Assembly (NCBI RefSeq): GCF_000725495.1
Contig: NZ_JNZD01000013.1
Location: forward strand, 124,001 to 188,000
Direction: 5' to 3'
Source: Streptomyces aureus
GTDB taxonomy: Bacteria; Actinomycetota; Actinomycetes; Streptomycetales; Streptomycetaceae
DNA: 64,000 nt
Shown here in pieces: positions 50,512 to 59,419 of the stretch. The notes beneath the pieces were generated by a model. It was not told where the DNA came from, searched no databases, and saw only the letters and a list, made by a program, of their open reading frames with translations. Within the stretch, counting starts at the first letter, position 1; each line of letters opens with the position of its first letter. The translations under genes and the position numbers were made by a program.

Positions 50512-51714
50512 ATGACCGGTGAACCCCTCACCCCTCGCGCGCCCGTACCCCGAGCGGCCCCGGCGCGCCGGATGTGGCCGTTGTACGCGGCCGGGTTCAC
50601 CACCGCGTTCGGCGCCCACGGCATCGCCGCGAACCTCGGCGGCCAGGGTGACGCGGTCAGCTCGCTGATGGTGCTCGGCGGTCTGCTCGCCCTGTACGAC
50701 GGTGCCGAGGTGCTGCTCAAGCCGTTCTTCGGCACGCTCGCGGACCGTGTCGGGGCGCGCCCGGTCCTGCTCGGCGGGCTCGTCGCGTTCGCCGCCGCCT
50801 CCGCGGTGTACGCGCTGGCGGACAGCCCCGGTCTGCTGTGGGCGGCACGGCTCGGCCAGGGCGCCGCCGCGTCCGCCTTCTCCCCCTCGGCCTCCGCGCT
50901 GGTCGCCCGCCTGAACCCGGCGGCGAAGCACGGCAGGGCCTTCGGCAGTTACGGCTTCTACAAGTCCGTCGGCTACACCCTCGGCCCGCTGCTCGGTGGC
51001 GTGCTCGTGTGGGCCGGCGGGCTCCGGCTGCTGTTCACGGTCCTCGCGGTGCTCGGCACGGCCGTCGCGGTGTGGGCGGCGCTCGCCGTACCCGCCGTGC
51101 CGCCGCTGCCGAAGGCCCGTCAAACGGTGCTGGACCTGGCCCGGCGGCTGGTCCGCCCGGACTTCCTCCGCCCGACGGCGGCGCTGGCCGCGGCGACCGC
51201 CGCCCTGTCCGTCGGCGTGGGCTTCCTGCCCGTCTCCGGCCGCGCGGCGGGCCTGGACCCGGTCGCGACCGGCGCCGCCGTGTCCGTCCTCGCCGCCTGC
51301 GCCGCCGTGGTGCAGCCCCGGGCCGGACGCGCCCTGGACGCCGGGCGCCTCACCGCACGCGGCGGCATCCTGGCCGGGCTGGCGCTCACCGCCGCCGGTC
51401 TGGGCTGCGCGATGCTGCCGGGGGTGCCGGGCGTGCTGTCCGGCGCGGCCCTCATCGGCACCGGGACCGGCCTCATCACCCCGCTCGGCTTCGCCGCCCT
51501 GGCCGCCTCGACGCCGGCCGAACGGCTCGGCCAGACCATGGGCACAGCCGAACTCGGACGCGAACTGGGCGACGCGGGCGGCCCGTTGCTCGTAGCCGCC
51601 GTCGCCACACCGACCACCCTCGACCACGGCTACGCAACCCTGGCCCTACTCCTGGCCATCCCCCCGACAACAGCCCTGCTCCGCCGGGCCGCAAAGGGCC
51701 GCGGCGCCAACTGA
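50512..51714 (+). CDS. MFS transporter (12-helix)
   Basis: 400 residues. Major-facilitator carrier: GAEVLLKPFFGTLADRVGAR near residue 64 is motif A, and GYTLGPLLGGVLVWAGG near 155 resembles motif C of drug exporters. Twelve hydrophobic segments can be counted. Substrate unknown. ATG 50512. Its stop lies one base from the end of the DUF4389 gene, tail to tail. Divergent from the ClC gene. Confidence 0.9.
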   Translation: MTGEPLTPRAPVPRAAPARRMWPLYAAGFTTAFGAHGIAANLGGQGDAVSSLMVLGGLLALYDGAEVLLKPFFGTLADRVGARPVLLGGLVAFAAASAVYALADSPGLLWAARLGQGAAASAFSPSASALVARLNPAAKHGRAFGSYGFYKSVGYTLGPLLGGVLVWAGGLRLLFTVLAVLGTAVAVWAALAVPAVPPLPKARQTVLDLARRLVRPDFLRPTAALAAATAALSVGVGFLPVSGRAAGLDPVATGAAVSVLAACAAVVQPRAGRALDAGRLTARGGILAGLALTAAGLGCAMLPGVPGVLSGAALIGTGTGLITPLGFAALAASTPAERLGQTMGTAELGRELGDAGGPLLVAAVATPTTLDHGYATLALLLAIPPTTALLRRAAKGRGAN

Positions 51715-51715
51715 C

Positions 51716-52396
51716 CTATACGCCGGAGCCCGTCGTCGGGAACTTCGTGAGGGGTGTTGACTCCTGTCCGCCCATGTCGAGGCGGAACGGTGGGTACTCG
51801 TCGGTCATCAGCGCGGCGTAGGCGGCTACCCGCGCGGCCCAGCGGGCCAGGCCGAGCAGCAGGTCGAAGAGGTGCATCGGGTACCGGGCCGTGAACAGCA
51901 GGACGACCACGGCGACCAGCGAGAGGAAGGGGATCAGGCCGACGCCACGCCAGTTGTCGTTCCAGCCCCACCCGCCGAAGAAGATCCCGACCACGATGTA
52001 CTGCGGGATCGCCAGCAGCCACCACTTCACCAGGACCAGGCCACGGGAGAGACGCTCGGGGTAGGCGACGTCGAAGCGCGCCGGGTAGCTGGGCACGTCC
52101 GCGAGGGTGAAGGGCGGGTACTGATCGGTGCCGAGCGCGGTGTGGGCGTAGTAGGCGACACGCCAGTTCCAGCGCAGCACGCCGACGCTGAAGTCGAAGA
52201 GGGACCGGGGGTAGCGGCCGGTGAACAGGATGGCGAAGAACGCCACGATGGTGACGAAGACGAACGCGATCCACAGGAAGAACAGAACGATGTAGTGCGG
52301 GATGGCGATGAACCACTTCACCAGCCACATCCATCGGGAGAGCCGGGGATCGAGGAACGCCTCGACCCGCACAGGTGAGGCGGTGCGAGGAATCAT
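51716..52396 (-). CDS. DUF4389 membrane protein (two repeats)
   Basis: 226 residues. Two similar halves, each with a hydrophobic stretch and the marks W-L-V-K-W-x-x-x-I-P-Q/H-Y-I (RWMWLVKWFIAIPHYIVLFF near 22, VLVKWWLLAIPQYIVVGIFF near 122) and a Y-P-P-F turn (TDQYPPFTL and TDEYPPFRL). Four membrane helices. Function unknown; common in Streptomyces. ATG 52396 follows a GGAG-like site. Confidence 0.88.
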   Translation of the reverse strand: MIPRTASPVRVEAFLDPRLSRWMWLVKWFIAIPHYIVLFFLWIAFVFVTIVAFFAILFTGRYPRSLFDFSVGVLRWNWRVAYYAHTALGTDQYPPFTLADVPSYPARFDVAYPERLSRGLVLVKWWLLAIPQYIVVGIFFGGWGWNDNWRGVGLIPFLSLVAVVVLLFTARYPMHLFDLLLGLARWAARVAAYAALMTDEYPPFRLDMGGQESTPLTKFPTTGSGV

Positions 52397-52570
52397 GGGG
52401 CCGAACTCCTTTCGAGCGTCCCCGCCCGGCGGCCGGCCACGGCTGCCCTCACGCGAACAGGCAAGCGGAAAGGCGATCGCCTGATCATGAATTCAGGCTC
52501 GCACGCGAGATGGAGCCCCGCGACTCGACCGACCCCCGCCGGCCTTGAGGAACGAGCCCGTTCGGTTTCG

Positions 52571-53275
52571 TCAGTACCAGCGGACCTGGCCCGCCGCCCC
52601 CTGGCCCGTGCGGGCGGCGTGGGCGAGGACGCGGCGGGGGCCGTCGAGGAGTTCGTCCGCGTCGTGCGACGGATCGTCGCCCAGTCCGGTCATCCACGCG
52701 TGGATCCGCTCGATCGCGTCACGACGCGCGCTTCCCTCCAGGGCGAGGGTCTCCTCGACGGCGGGCAGTACGGCGCGGACCTGCCCGGCGTCGAGCAGGA
52801 AGTCCCCGAACGGGCCCGGCAGTCGTAGCGTCGCGTCGGGCCCCAGGGCATAGGCCAGGGCGGAGAACGGGCTCGCCTTGCGGGCCGTGGCCGCGAACAG
52901 GCCCGCCCCTAGGTCAGCGGGAAACAGTTCCATGACCTCGTCCCGCAGGTGCTCCACGTGGTCGGAGTCGTCCTGGCAGGCGTCCAGGATCGCCCTCAGC
53001 CGGATGGCGTCCTCGTCGGCGGTCCAGGAGCCCGGAGAACGTGTCGACGGATCGAACAGGGACGCCCGCCCCGTGCTCCGCCACCAGGCCGGCTCCCCGG
53101 ACAGGTCGCGGTACGGGTCCACGGGTGCCGCCGGGAAGTCCGGAGCCGTACTGCCGCGCAGGGCCCGGACCGTTCGGTCGGGCACGACGCCGACGATCCA
53201 CACTCCGGTGACGCTCAACTCCGCCTCCCGCTGCTCCGCCGCCCGAACCCGCACGCGCTCCGGCCCGGCCGGCAT
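52571..53275 (-). CDS. Unknown protein, helical, divergent from the sirtuin
   Basis: 234 residues that I do not recognise. It starts with a charged strand-rich part (VRVRAAEQREAELSVTGVWI), has a Pro/Trp-rich centre (GEPAWWRSTGRASLFDPS), and ends with helical segments (RDEVMELFPADLGAGLFAAT and LPAVEETLALEGSARRDAIE). No membrane segment, no catalytic motif. Start ATG 53275 with GGGAGG about 5 bases upstream (a second ATG is directly before it). It shares an 87-base divergent promoter region with the sirtuin gene; otherwise isolated. Confidence 0.75.
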   Translation of the reverse strand: MPAGPERVRVRAAEQREAELSVTGVWIVGVVPDRTVRALRGSTAPDFPAAPVDPYRDLSGEPAWWRSTGRASLFDPSTRSPGSWTADEDAIRLRAILDACQDDSDHVEHLRDEVMELFPADLGAGLFAATARKASPFSALAYALGPDATLRLPGPFGDFLLDAGQVRAVLPAVEETLALEGSARRDAIERIHAWMTGLGDDPSHDADELLDGPRRVLAHAARTGQGAAGQVRWY

Positions 53276-53362
53276 CATGCCCTCCCGGTGGAGCGACGCG
53301 GACGGCCGGGTCGCCGGGGCCCGGATAACCGGTCGCCGTGGCCGGGTCGGAACCGTACCTTC

Positions 53363-54103
53363 ATGGCCATGAACAGGCCACTCGTCGCCATCCTCAGTGG
53401 GGCAGGCATCTCCACCGACTCCGGGATCCCGGACTATCGCGGTCCCAACGGGCTGTGGCGCAAGGATCCCGAGGCCGAGAAGCTCGTGACGTACGAGTAC
53501 TACATGGCGGATCCGGAGATCAGGCGGCGGGCCTGGCTGATGCGGCGGGACGCCGGGGCGCTGGGGGCCGAGCCCAACGCCGCGCACCGGGCCGTGGCCG
53601 ACCTGGAGCGGTCCGGAGTGCCGGTACGGGTCCTCACCCAGAACGTCGACGGACTCCATCAGGAGGCCGGCATGCCCGCCCGCAAGGTGCTCGAACTCCA
53701 CGGCACCGCACGGGTGGTGGTCTGTACGGAGTGTCACGCGAGGACGCCGATGGACGACGCGCTCGCCCGGGTCGACGCGGGCGAGGCGGACCCCGCCTGC
53801 GTCACGTGCGGCGGGATCCTCAAGCCCGCGACGGTGATGTTCGGCGAGCACCTCGACCCGGTCGTCCTCGGCGAGGCCGCCGCCATCGCGAAGGCCTGCC
53901 AGGTGTTCATCGCCGTCGGCACCACCCTCCAGGTCCACCCGGCGGCCGGCCTCGCGGGCGTCGCCGCCGACCACGGCGCCCGGCTCGTCGTCGTCAACGC
54001 CGAGCCGACCCCGTACGACGAACGCGCCGAGGAGGTCGTGCGCGAACCCATCGGCACCGCCCTGCCCGAGCTGCTGCGGCGGATCGGCGCGGCGGCAGGA
54101 TAG
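53363..54103 (+). CDS. Sirtuin (Sir2-family NAD-dependent protein deacylase)
   Basis: 246 residues. Removes acetyl or other acyl groups from lysines using NAD. AILSGAGISTDSGIPDYRG near residue 10 is the NAD-binding signature; TQNVDGLHQEAG near 92 holds the Asn-Asp; catalytic His in LELHGTARVV near 111; zinc Cys in CTEC and CVTC; and the final NAD contact VGTTLQVHPAAG near 190. Length and order match bacterial CobB-type enzymes. ATG 53363 or 53369. No partner acyltransferase is adjacent. Confidence 0.95.
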   Translation: MAMNRPLVAILSGAGISTDSGIPDYRGPNGLWRKDPEAEKLVTYEYYMADPEIRRRAWLMRRDAGALGAEPNAAHRAVADLERSGVPVRVLTQNVDGLHQEAGMPARKVLELHGTARVVVCTECHARTPMDDALARVDAGEADPACVTCGGILKPATVMFGEHLDPVVLGEAAAIAKACQVFIAVGTTLQVHPAAGLAGVAADHGARLVVVNAEPTPYDERAEEVVREPIGTALPELLRRIGAAAG

Positions 54104-54187
54104 CCACGAGCTCCCAGGGGTCCGTTCGAAGTACCGTCGGGAGCGGCGGGCCGGTGGGTGGCGAGGCCTGCTCCTACGTTCGCTCTC

Positions 54188-55615
54188 ATGACGAACGCGT
54201 ACACAGACCATGCGCAGGCGCTCACTCGACGGGGCACGCTCGCCGGGCTCGCGGCAGCGGCGGGTACGGTCGCGCTGTCCGCGGCGCCGGCCGCCTCGGC
54301 GAGCCCGGCCCCGGCGCTCGCGGCAGAGCGTGACGCCCGCCCTTCGGCCCCGGCTCCCGCACGCGACGCGTCGCCGACACCCGGTGCCATGCAGTTGTTC
54401 ACGGACCCGGGGCTCAATTTCAACGCGCTGCTCGCGCTCGGGGGCGCCGGGTTCGGTGCGTCCGAGGTCGGCGAGGTGCTCACCGCCGTCAACGCCATCA
54501 ACGCCGCCGGGGCGAACGAGCAGACCTACACCGCGGAGTTCCGCCGCTGGGGCGACCGGCTGACGGCCACCGCCTCGCCCCACCGGCAGACGCACCGCGC
54601 CCACTCGCTGCGCGCCGCCCAGTACTACGGGCAGGCGCTGTTCTTCGTGCTCGGCTCGCAGACCCCGGGTGACGAGAAGAAGCTCTATCTGGCGGGGCGC
54701 CGGTCGTGGGACGCCTTCGCGCGGCTGTGCACACCGGCGGCGATCACCGAACAGGTCCCCTACCAGGGCAGGACCTCGATTCCGGTCTGGTTCTTCCGCC
54801 CGGACGACTCGGGAAGACCCCGGCCGACCGTCATTCTCACGAACGGCAGCGACGGCCCGAACGTCGACATGTGGACCTACGGGGTCTCCGCCGCGCTCGC
54901 CCGCGGCTGGAACGCGCTCGTGTACGACGGCCCGGGCCAGGGCCAGTTGCTCTTCGTCGACCAGCTCGTGTTCAGCCCGCGCTGGGAGCAGGTGGTCTCG
55001 CCGCTCGTGGACTGGCTGGAGCGCCGCGGGGACGTCGACGCCCGTCGGATCGCCCTGACCGGTCTCTCCATGGGCGGTGACCTCGCACCGCGGGCCGCGG
55101 CCTTCGAGCACCGGATCGCCGCTCTGGCCGCGCTGCCGGGCTGCCTCTCCCCGTGGCTGGGCTTCCCGGAGGGGCTGCGGGACATCGTGACGCCGGACAA
55201 GGCGGAGACCAACCGGATCTGGAACGAGGAGGTCGCCCCCGCGCTGACGCCGTCCGAGCAGTTCGTCCTCAAGAAGCGGATCGAGCCCTTCTCGATCCCG
55301 GCGATGCTCGAAGCCCGGCGGGGCCGGCTCTTCACCGACTTCTGGACCCCGGCCCAGCGGATCATGGCACTCGACATTACCCGGATCGTGGGCCGCATCA
55401 AGTGCCCCACGCTGGTCCTCGACTACGACGACGAGACCTTCTACCCGGGTCAGCCGCGCGCGTTCTTCGACCTGCTGCGTACCCGGAAGGAGTTCCGGCT
55501 GATGCGGGCGGCCACCGGTGCCCAGCTGCACTGCTCGCCGATGGCCCCGCAACAGCACTGCGAGGTGGTCTTCGACTGGCTGGAGGACACCCTGGGCCGG
55601 GGCGCCCGCGGTTAG
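54188..55615 (+). CDS. Tat-exported alpha/beta hydrolase
   Basis: 475 residues. An RR motif in TRRGTLAGLAAAAGTVALSA predicts export by the Tat system. The enzyme part has GPGQGQLLFVDQ near 255 and nucleophile Ser in TGLSMGGDLAPRAA near 295, with a likely Asp in LDYDDETFYPGQP and His near the C-terminus (APQQHCEV). Related to acyl-peptide or cinnamoyl-type hydrolases of the DUF1100-like group; the substrate is unknown. ATG 54188. Converges with the P450 gene (49 bases between ends). Confidence 0.88.
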   Translation: MTNAYTDHAQALTRRGTLAGLAAAAGTVALSAAPAASASPAPALAAERDARPSAPAPARDASPTPGAMQLFTDPGLNFNALLALGGAGFGASEVGEVLTAVNAINAAGANEQTYTAEFRRWGDRLTATASPHRQTHRAHSLRAAQYYGQALFFVLGSQTPGDEKKLYLAGRRSWDAFARLCTPAAITEQVPYQGRTSIPVWFFRPDDSGRPRPTVILTNGSDGPNVDMWTYGVSAALARGWNALVYDGPGQGQLLFVDQLVFSPRWEQVVSPLVDWLERRGDVDARRIALTGLSMGGDLAPRAAAFEHRIAALAALPGCLSPWLGFPEGLRDIVTPDKAETNRIWNEEVAPALTPSEQFVLKKRIEPFSIPAMLEARRGRLFTDFWTPAQRIMALDITRIVGRIKCPTLVLDYDDETFYPGQPRAFFDLLRTRKEFRLMRAATGAQLHCSPMAPQQHCEVVFDWLEDTLGRGARG

Positions 55616-55664
55616 GGCGTGTTGCGCCCTAGCCGGCACCGGATCGGGCTTCCCGCGGTGCCTT

Positions 55665-56903
55665 CTAGGGGCGGATTCCGTCACAGGCGATGTGCAGGTG
55701 ACGGGGTCCGCGCAGGACGGCGTTCTGGCGGTAGGGGGGCGGGTCGTCCAGGAGGCGGGGGTTCTCCAGCCTCCTGGCCAGCTCCGCCAGCGCGAACTGG
55801 GTCTCCAGCCGGGCCAGCGGCGCGCCGAAGCAGCTGTGGATGCCGCTGCCCAGGCCGAGGTGCTGGATGTCGGGGCGGTCCGGGTCGAAGCGGTCCGGGT
55901 CCTCGAAGCGCTGGGGGTCGCGGTTGCCCGACGCCAGAACGAGCCACAGGGTGGAGCCCTTGGGGATGGTGACGCCGCGGAGCTCGATGTCGGCCAGGGT
56001 GGTGCGCTGGGGCACCAGCTGCACCGGCGGCTCGTAGCGCAGCAGTTCCTCGACGATGGGCACCGCCAGCCGCGGCTCGGCGCGCAGCCGCTGGAGGACG
56101 TCGGGATGGCGCAGCAGCGTCAGCATGCCGTTGGTGATCAGGTTGACCGTGGTCTCGTGGCCCGCGATGAGCAGCAGCGCGGCGGTGCTGAGCAGTTCCA
56201 TCGTGGTCATCGGACCGTCGTCGCCCTGGGCCGTCGCCAGCTGGGAGAGCATGTCGTCCCCGGGGTTCTTGCGGCGCTCCTCGATCAGACCCGCGAGGTA
56301 CATGCCCAACTGCATTCGGGCGTCCTGCGCCTCCTTGCCCCTGCCGACGGTGTCGGCGTCCGGGTCGGGGTCCAGGCTCGCGGCCAGGGTGTCCGCCCAG
56401 ACGTGGAAGCGCGCCTCGTCCTCACGGGGGATGCCGAGCAGCCGGCAGATCACCGTCACCGGGAAGGGATACGAGAACTGCTCCACCAGGTCGATGCGTT
56501 CCGGGTCGCCGATGCCGTCGATGAGGCCGGTGACGATGTCTCGGAGCTCTCCGCGCATCCCGTCGACGCGGTGGGGGGAGTGCGGCGGGCCGAAGGGCCG
56601 GTTCGTCATGCGCCGCAGCCGGTCGTGCTCCGGCGGGTCGAGCTTCAGGAAGCCCGGCGGGAGGGTGCTCTCCTGCGCGGGCGCCTCCGAGGCCAGCGGA
56701 TCGGCCGCGTTCGAGGCCAGGTTGCGGGCGTCGGAACTGACCCGGGGATCGTGCAGCAGGCCGCGGATCTCGTAGTACGTGCTGACCACGTACGGCCCGT
56801 CGGCCTCGTGGTGGACCGGGGTCTTCCTCAGCTCCTTGTAGAGCGGGTACGGATCGGCCCGGTTGGCGTAGTCCAGGATCTGGTGCAGCAGCGTTTGCGT
56901 CAT
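55665..56903 (-). CDS. Cytochrome P450
   Basis: 412 residues, a soluble bacterial class I P450. I-helix oxygen-binding AGHETT near 245, K-helix E-x-x-R in EELLRYEPP near 285 and the heme-thiolate stretch LGSGIHSCFGAPLARLE with Cys358. The Phe that normally starts the F-G-x-G-x-H-x-C-x-G motif is Leu351 here (CTG). N-terminal DYANRADPYPLYKELRKTPV is typical. Substrate unknown. The gene is the last of four on the minus strand: membrane protein, ferredoxin, ferredoxin reductase, P450, with 31 bases to the reductase. Confidence 0.96.
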   Translation of the reverse strand: MTQTLLHQILDYANRADPYPLYKELRKTPVHHEADGPYVVSTYYEIRGLLHDPRVSSDARNLASNAADPLASEAPAQESTLPPGFLKLDPPEHDRLRRMTNRPFGPPHSPHRVDGMRGELRDIVTGLIDGIGDPERIDLVEQFSYPFPVTVICRLLGIPREDEARFHVWADTLAASLDPDPDADTVGRGKEAQDARMQLGMYLAGLIEERRKNPGDDMLSQLATAQGDDGPMTTMELLSTAALLLIAGHETTVNLITNGMLTLLRHPDVLQRLRAEPRLAVPIVEELLRYEPPVQLVPQRTTLADIELRGVTIPKGSTLWLVLASGNRDPQRFEDPDRFDPDRPDIQHLGLGSGIHSCFGAPLARLETQFALAELARRLENPRLLDDPPPYRQNAVLRGPRHLHIACDGIRP

Positions 56904-56934
56904 GGCGAGTCCTAGGCTCCTCGTGGCCGTGCGG

Positions 56935-58326
56935 TCAGTGCGCCGGGGTGAACGTCATCCGGCGGTCGGCCGGCGAGTATCCGCTGAGGGTCACGGTGGG
57001 GCCGTGGGTGGGGACGGAGGGGTCGGGGAAGTCCGCGTCGAGCGGGCGCTGTCCCTCGGGGCGCCGGTCGACGGTGGCGAACGTCGGCGGGAACGGCGCG
57101 GTGGACTCGATCAGCTCCTGGTAGAACGGCAGCCACCGGCCGTGGTCGAAGGCGACGGCGCCGATGACGCGCCCCTGGTATCCGTAGACGCCGAGGAACC
57201 GGTGGTCCGTCAGTGAGCCCTGGGCGATGAGGATCTCCGTCCCCATCGACGGGATCCCGACCGACTTGATGTTGACGCCGAACTGCGAGGACCAGAAGGA
57301 CGGCACCTCCATGTGGGGCAGCCGGTCGGTGCTCTCGCTGAGCATGTTGTGCGCCGCGATCCGGGCCTGGGAGACGGCGTTGCCCCAGTGCTCCAGGGAC
57401 AGGAACTGGTAGCCGAACAGGGGGTGGGGGCAGCGGGCGACGTCACCGGCCGCGTACACGTCGTCGGTGACGATGCCCCGGATGTCGAAGGCGCGGCATC
57501 CCGCGTCGCAGGCGATGCCGCGGGGACCTGCGCCGAGTCCGGACCCGGCGAGCCATTCGGTGTTGCGCAGGGCGCCGAGCGAGACGACCACGACGTCGGC
57601 CTCCACGCTGGTGCCGTCGGAGAGCTGCGCGGCGCGCACCCGTCCCGAGGCGTCGCCCTCCAGGGCGGTCACCATGACCCCGGTGCGCAGGTCCACCCCG
57701 TGCTCGCGCTGCATCTCGGCGGCGACCGCTCCGACCACCCCGCCGAGCGCGCCGACCAGGGGCGCGGCGCCGCGTTCGGTGACGGTGACGGGGAGGTCGC
57801 GTTCGCGGCAGGCGGAGGCGATCTCGGAGCCGGTGAATCCGCCCCCGATGACCAGGACCCGCTTCGGGCCCGCGTCGAGCCGCCGTGCGAGGGCGGCGCT
57901 GTCGTCGCGGGTGCGCAGCGAGAAGACGCCGTCGAGTTCCGCCTCGGCCTCGTTGGGCCAGCGCCGCGCCCGTACACCGGTGGCGATCAGCAGACGGTCG
58001 TACGGGACCTCGTCGCCGTCGGCGAGCCGGACCCGCCGGGCGGCCATGTCCAGGCCGGTGGCCGGGGAGCCGAGCCGCCAGGTCGCGTCGACGGAGCGGA
58101 GCCTGGGCAGCGCGGTGCGGTCGGCGCTCGCCCGGCCCAGCAGCACCTGCTTGGACAGCGGGGGCCGGTCGTAGGGCTCGCAGGGTTCGTCGCCGATCAT
58201 GGTCAGTGATCCCGCGAAGCCCTTCTCCCGGAGGGTCTCGGCGGCCCGCAGACCGGCCAGCGAGGCGCCGACGACGACGATGCGGCCCTCACGCTTGAGC
58301 TGTTCCAGGGAACCGTCACCGGGCAC
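56935..58326 (-). CDS. FAD-dependent ferredoxin reductase
   Basis: 463 residues. Passes electrons from NAD(P)H to the adjacent ferredoxin. First FAD loop VVVGASLAGLRAAETL near residue 17, second NAD(P) loop VLVIGGGFTGSEIASAC near 160, and VYAAGDVARCPHPLF near 290 with the flavin-contact Asp. C-terminal reductase domain (FSLRTRDD near the middle and SQARIAAHNML later) is the oxygenase-coupled type. Start ATG 58326 overlaps the ferredoxin end by 11 bases, so the two are made together. Confidence 0.93.
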   Translation of the reverse strand: MPGDGSLEQLKREGRIVVVGASLAGLRAAETLREKGFAGSLTMIGDEPCEPYDRPPLSKQVLLGRASADRTALPRLRSVDATWRLGSPATGLDMAARRVRLADGDEVPYDRLLIATGVRARRWPNEAEAELDGVFSLRTRDDSAALARRLDAGPKRVLVIGGGFTGSEIASACRERDLPVTVTERGAAPLVGALGGVVGAVAAEMQREHGVDLRTGVMVTALEGDASGRVRAAQLSDGTSVEADVVVVSLGALRNTEWLAGSGLGAGPRGIACDAGCRAFDIRGIVTDDVYAAGDVARCPHPLFGYQFLSLEHWGNAVSQARIAAHNMLSESTDRLPHMEVPSFWSSQFGVNIKSVGIPSMGTEILIAQGSLTDHRFLGVYGYQGRVIGAVAFDHGRWLPFYQELIESTAPFPPTFATVDRRPEGQRPLDADFPDPSVPTHGPTVTLSGYSPADRRMTFTPAH

Positions 58327-58573
58327 GGGACACCCCCTCGGCCGGCGCGTCCGCGGCGCCGGGCTCCAGGCCGCCGGGTTCCACCGCGTCGACGAGGATG
58401 GCCTGGACCGGGCAGGCCGCGGCGGCCCGGTCGAGCTTCTCGCGCGGCGCGTCGTCGGCCTCGGGGTCGTACAGCAGCGCCTCGTCGCCGTGCATGGCGA
58501 AGATCTCCGGAGCGAGGAACGCGCATTGCGCGTACCCCTGACAGCGGTTCAGATCGACGGCAATCCTGACCAC
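58316..58573 (-). CDS. Three-cysteine [3Fe-4S] ferredoxin
   Basis: 85 residues. Cys11, Cys17 and Cys54 (NRCQGYAQC and AACPVQAI) form the C-x5-C ... C-P pattern of P450-type [3Fe-4S] ferredoxins, in which the usual fourth Cys is missing. Acidic, as expected for docking to the reductase and P450. GTG 58573 is chosen by its GGAGAGG site; a longer start would add a nonsense stretch. The tail of about 25 residues after the domain is Pro/Ala-rich. Confidence 0.93.
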   Translation of the reverse strand: MVRIAVDLNRCQGYAQCAFLAPEIFAMHGDEALLYDPEADDAPREKLDRAAAACPVQAILVDAVEPGGLEPGAADAPAEGVSRAR

Positions 58574-58682
58574 GGGATCGGTCCTCTCCAAGGGCCCGGT
58601 CAACCCTCCTGCGACCACTCTCGGCGGCCGGGCGGGAAGCGGCGACGAGGAGCGGACCGTTCGAGTGAGCGGCGCGGCCCGG

Positions 58683-59315
58683 TCAGGCCGGGGCGGCGGG
58701 CGGTGCCCCGGCGGGATGCCGGCCCCACAGGATGTTCAGGCTCAGCAGCAGCGCCCAGGCCGGGAAGACCAGCTCGGACCAGGGCAGGCCCGTTCCGGCC
58801 ACGAGCAGGGTCAGGCCCGCCAGATAGCCGATCACGACGAGCGGGCGCGGGAGGATGCCGCGCCGGCGCCCGATGGTCGAGGTCGCGATGATGAACACGG
58901 CCGCCATCCGCATCGCGTACGTGGTCAGCAGCGCGTAGGCGAAGTGGCTGCCGAAGGAGGGGCCCTGCTGGCTCTCGCCGAGGACGGTCCCGGCGGCCGC
59001 GGCGGCGCCGAACAGCGTGGCGACGAAGACGAGGCCGCTGCCGAGGAACACGGTGGCGACGAACCGGTCCTCGGCGCGGGCCGCCTGTTCGCGCAGGGCG
59101 CCCATGAACCACAGGAACGCGATCCCGGAGAACGGCACCAGTTCCAGTGCGGTACGGATGCCGTTGCGCTGTCCGGCGTCAAGGGTCACGCCGTCCCCGC
59201 CGTCGGGCAGGGCGAGACGGACGAGCACGATCGCCGCGGCCGTCAGGACCGCGAACACCACCCCGGCCACCCCGGCGGCCCGGGGTGTCGCGAGGTGCTT
59301 GAACTTCAGCTCCAT
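58683..59315 (-). CDS. Membrane protein of unknown family
   Basis: 210 residues with six hydrophobic segments (about 13-35, 58-75, 88-112, 123-142, 150-173 and 178-195). No motif I can name; a highly acidic loop follows helix 1 (LPDGGDGVTLDAGQRNG). It is the first gene of the P450 run (110 bases to the ferredoxin start), which may mean membrane delivery or export of the P450 product, but that is inference. ATG 59315. Confidence 0.7.
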   Translation of the reverse strand: MELKFKHLATPRAAGVAGVVFAVLTAAAIVLVRLALPDGGDGVTLDAGQRNGIRTALELVPFSGIAFLWFMGALREQAARAEDRFVATVFLGSGLVFVATLFGAAAAAGTVLGESQQGPSFGSHFAYALLTTYAMRMAAVFIIATSTIGRRRGILPRPLVVIGYLAGLTLLVAGTGLPWSELVFPAWALLLSLNILWGRHPAGAPPAAPA

Positions 59316-59419
59316 GGTCTCCCGCTCTCTGCCTGGGTTCCCTTCGTCCAGACACCAGCGGTCGCGGGGATCACGCCACCGGGGTCACCCGGGAGGAAGA
59401 GTGCGGTACCCCGTACAGG

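Noticed and set aside
55619..55664. Short stretch between the Tat hydrolase and P450 as a terminator
   Set aside because: I found only weak GC pairing and no clean stem.
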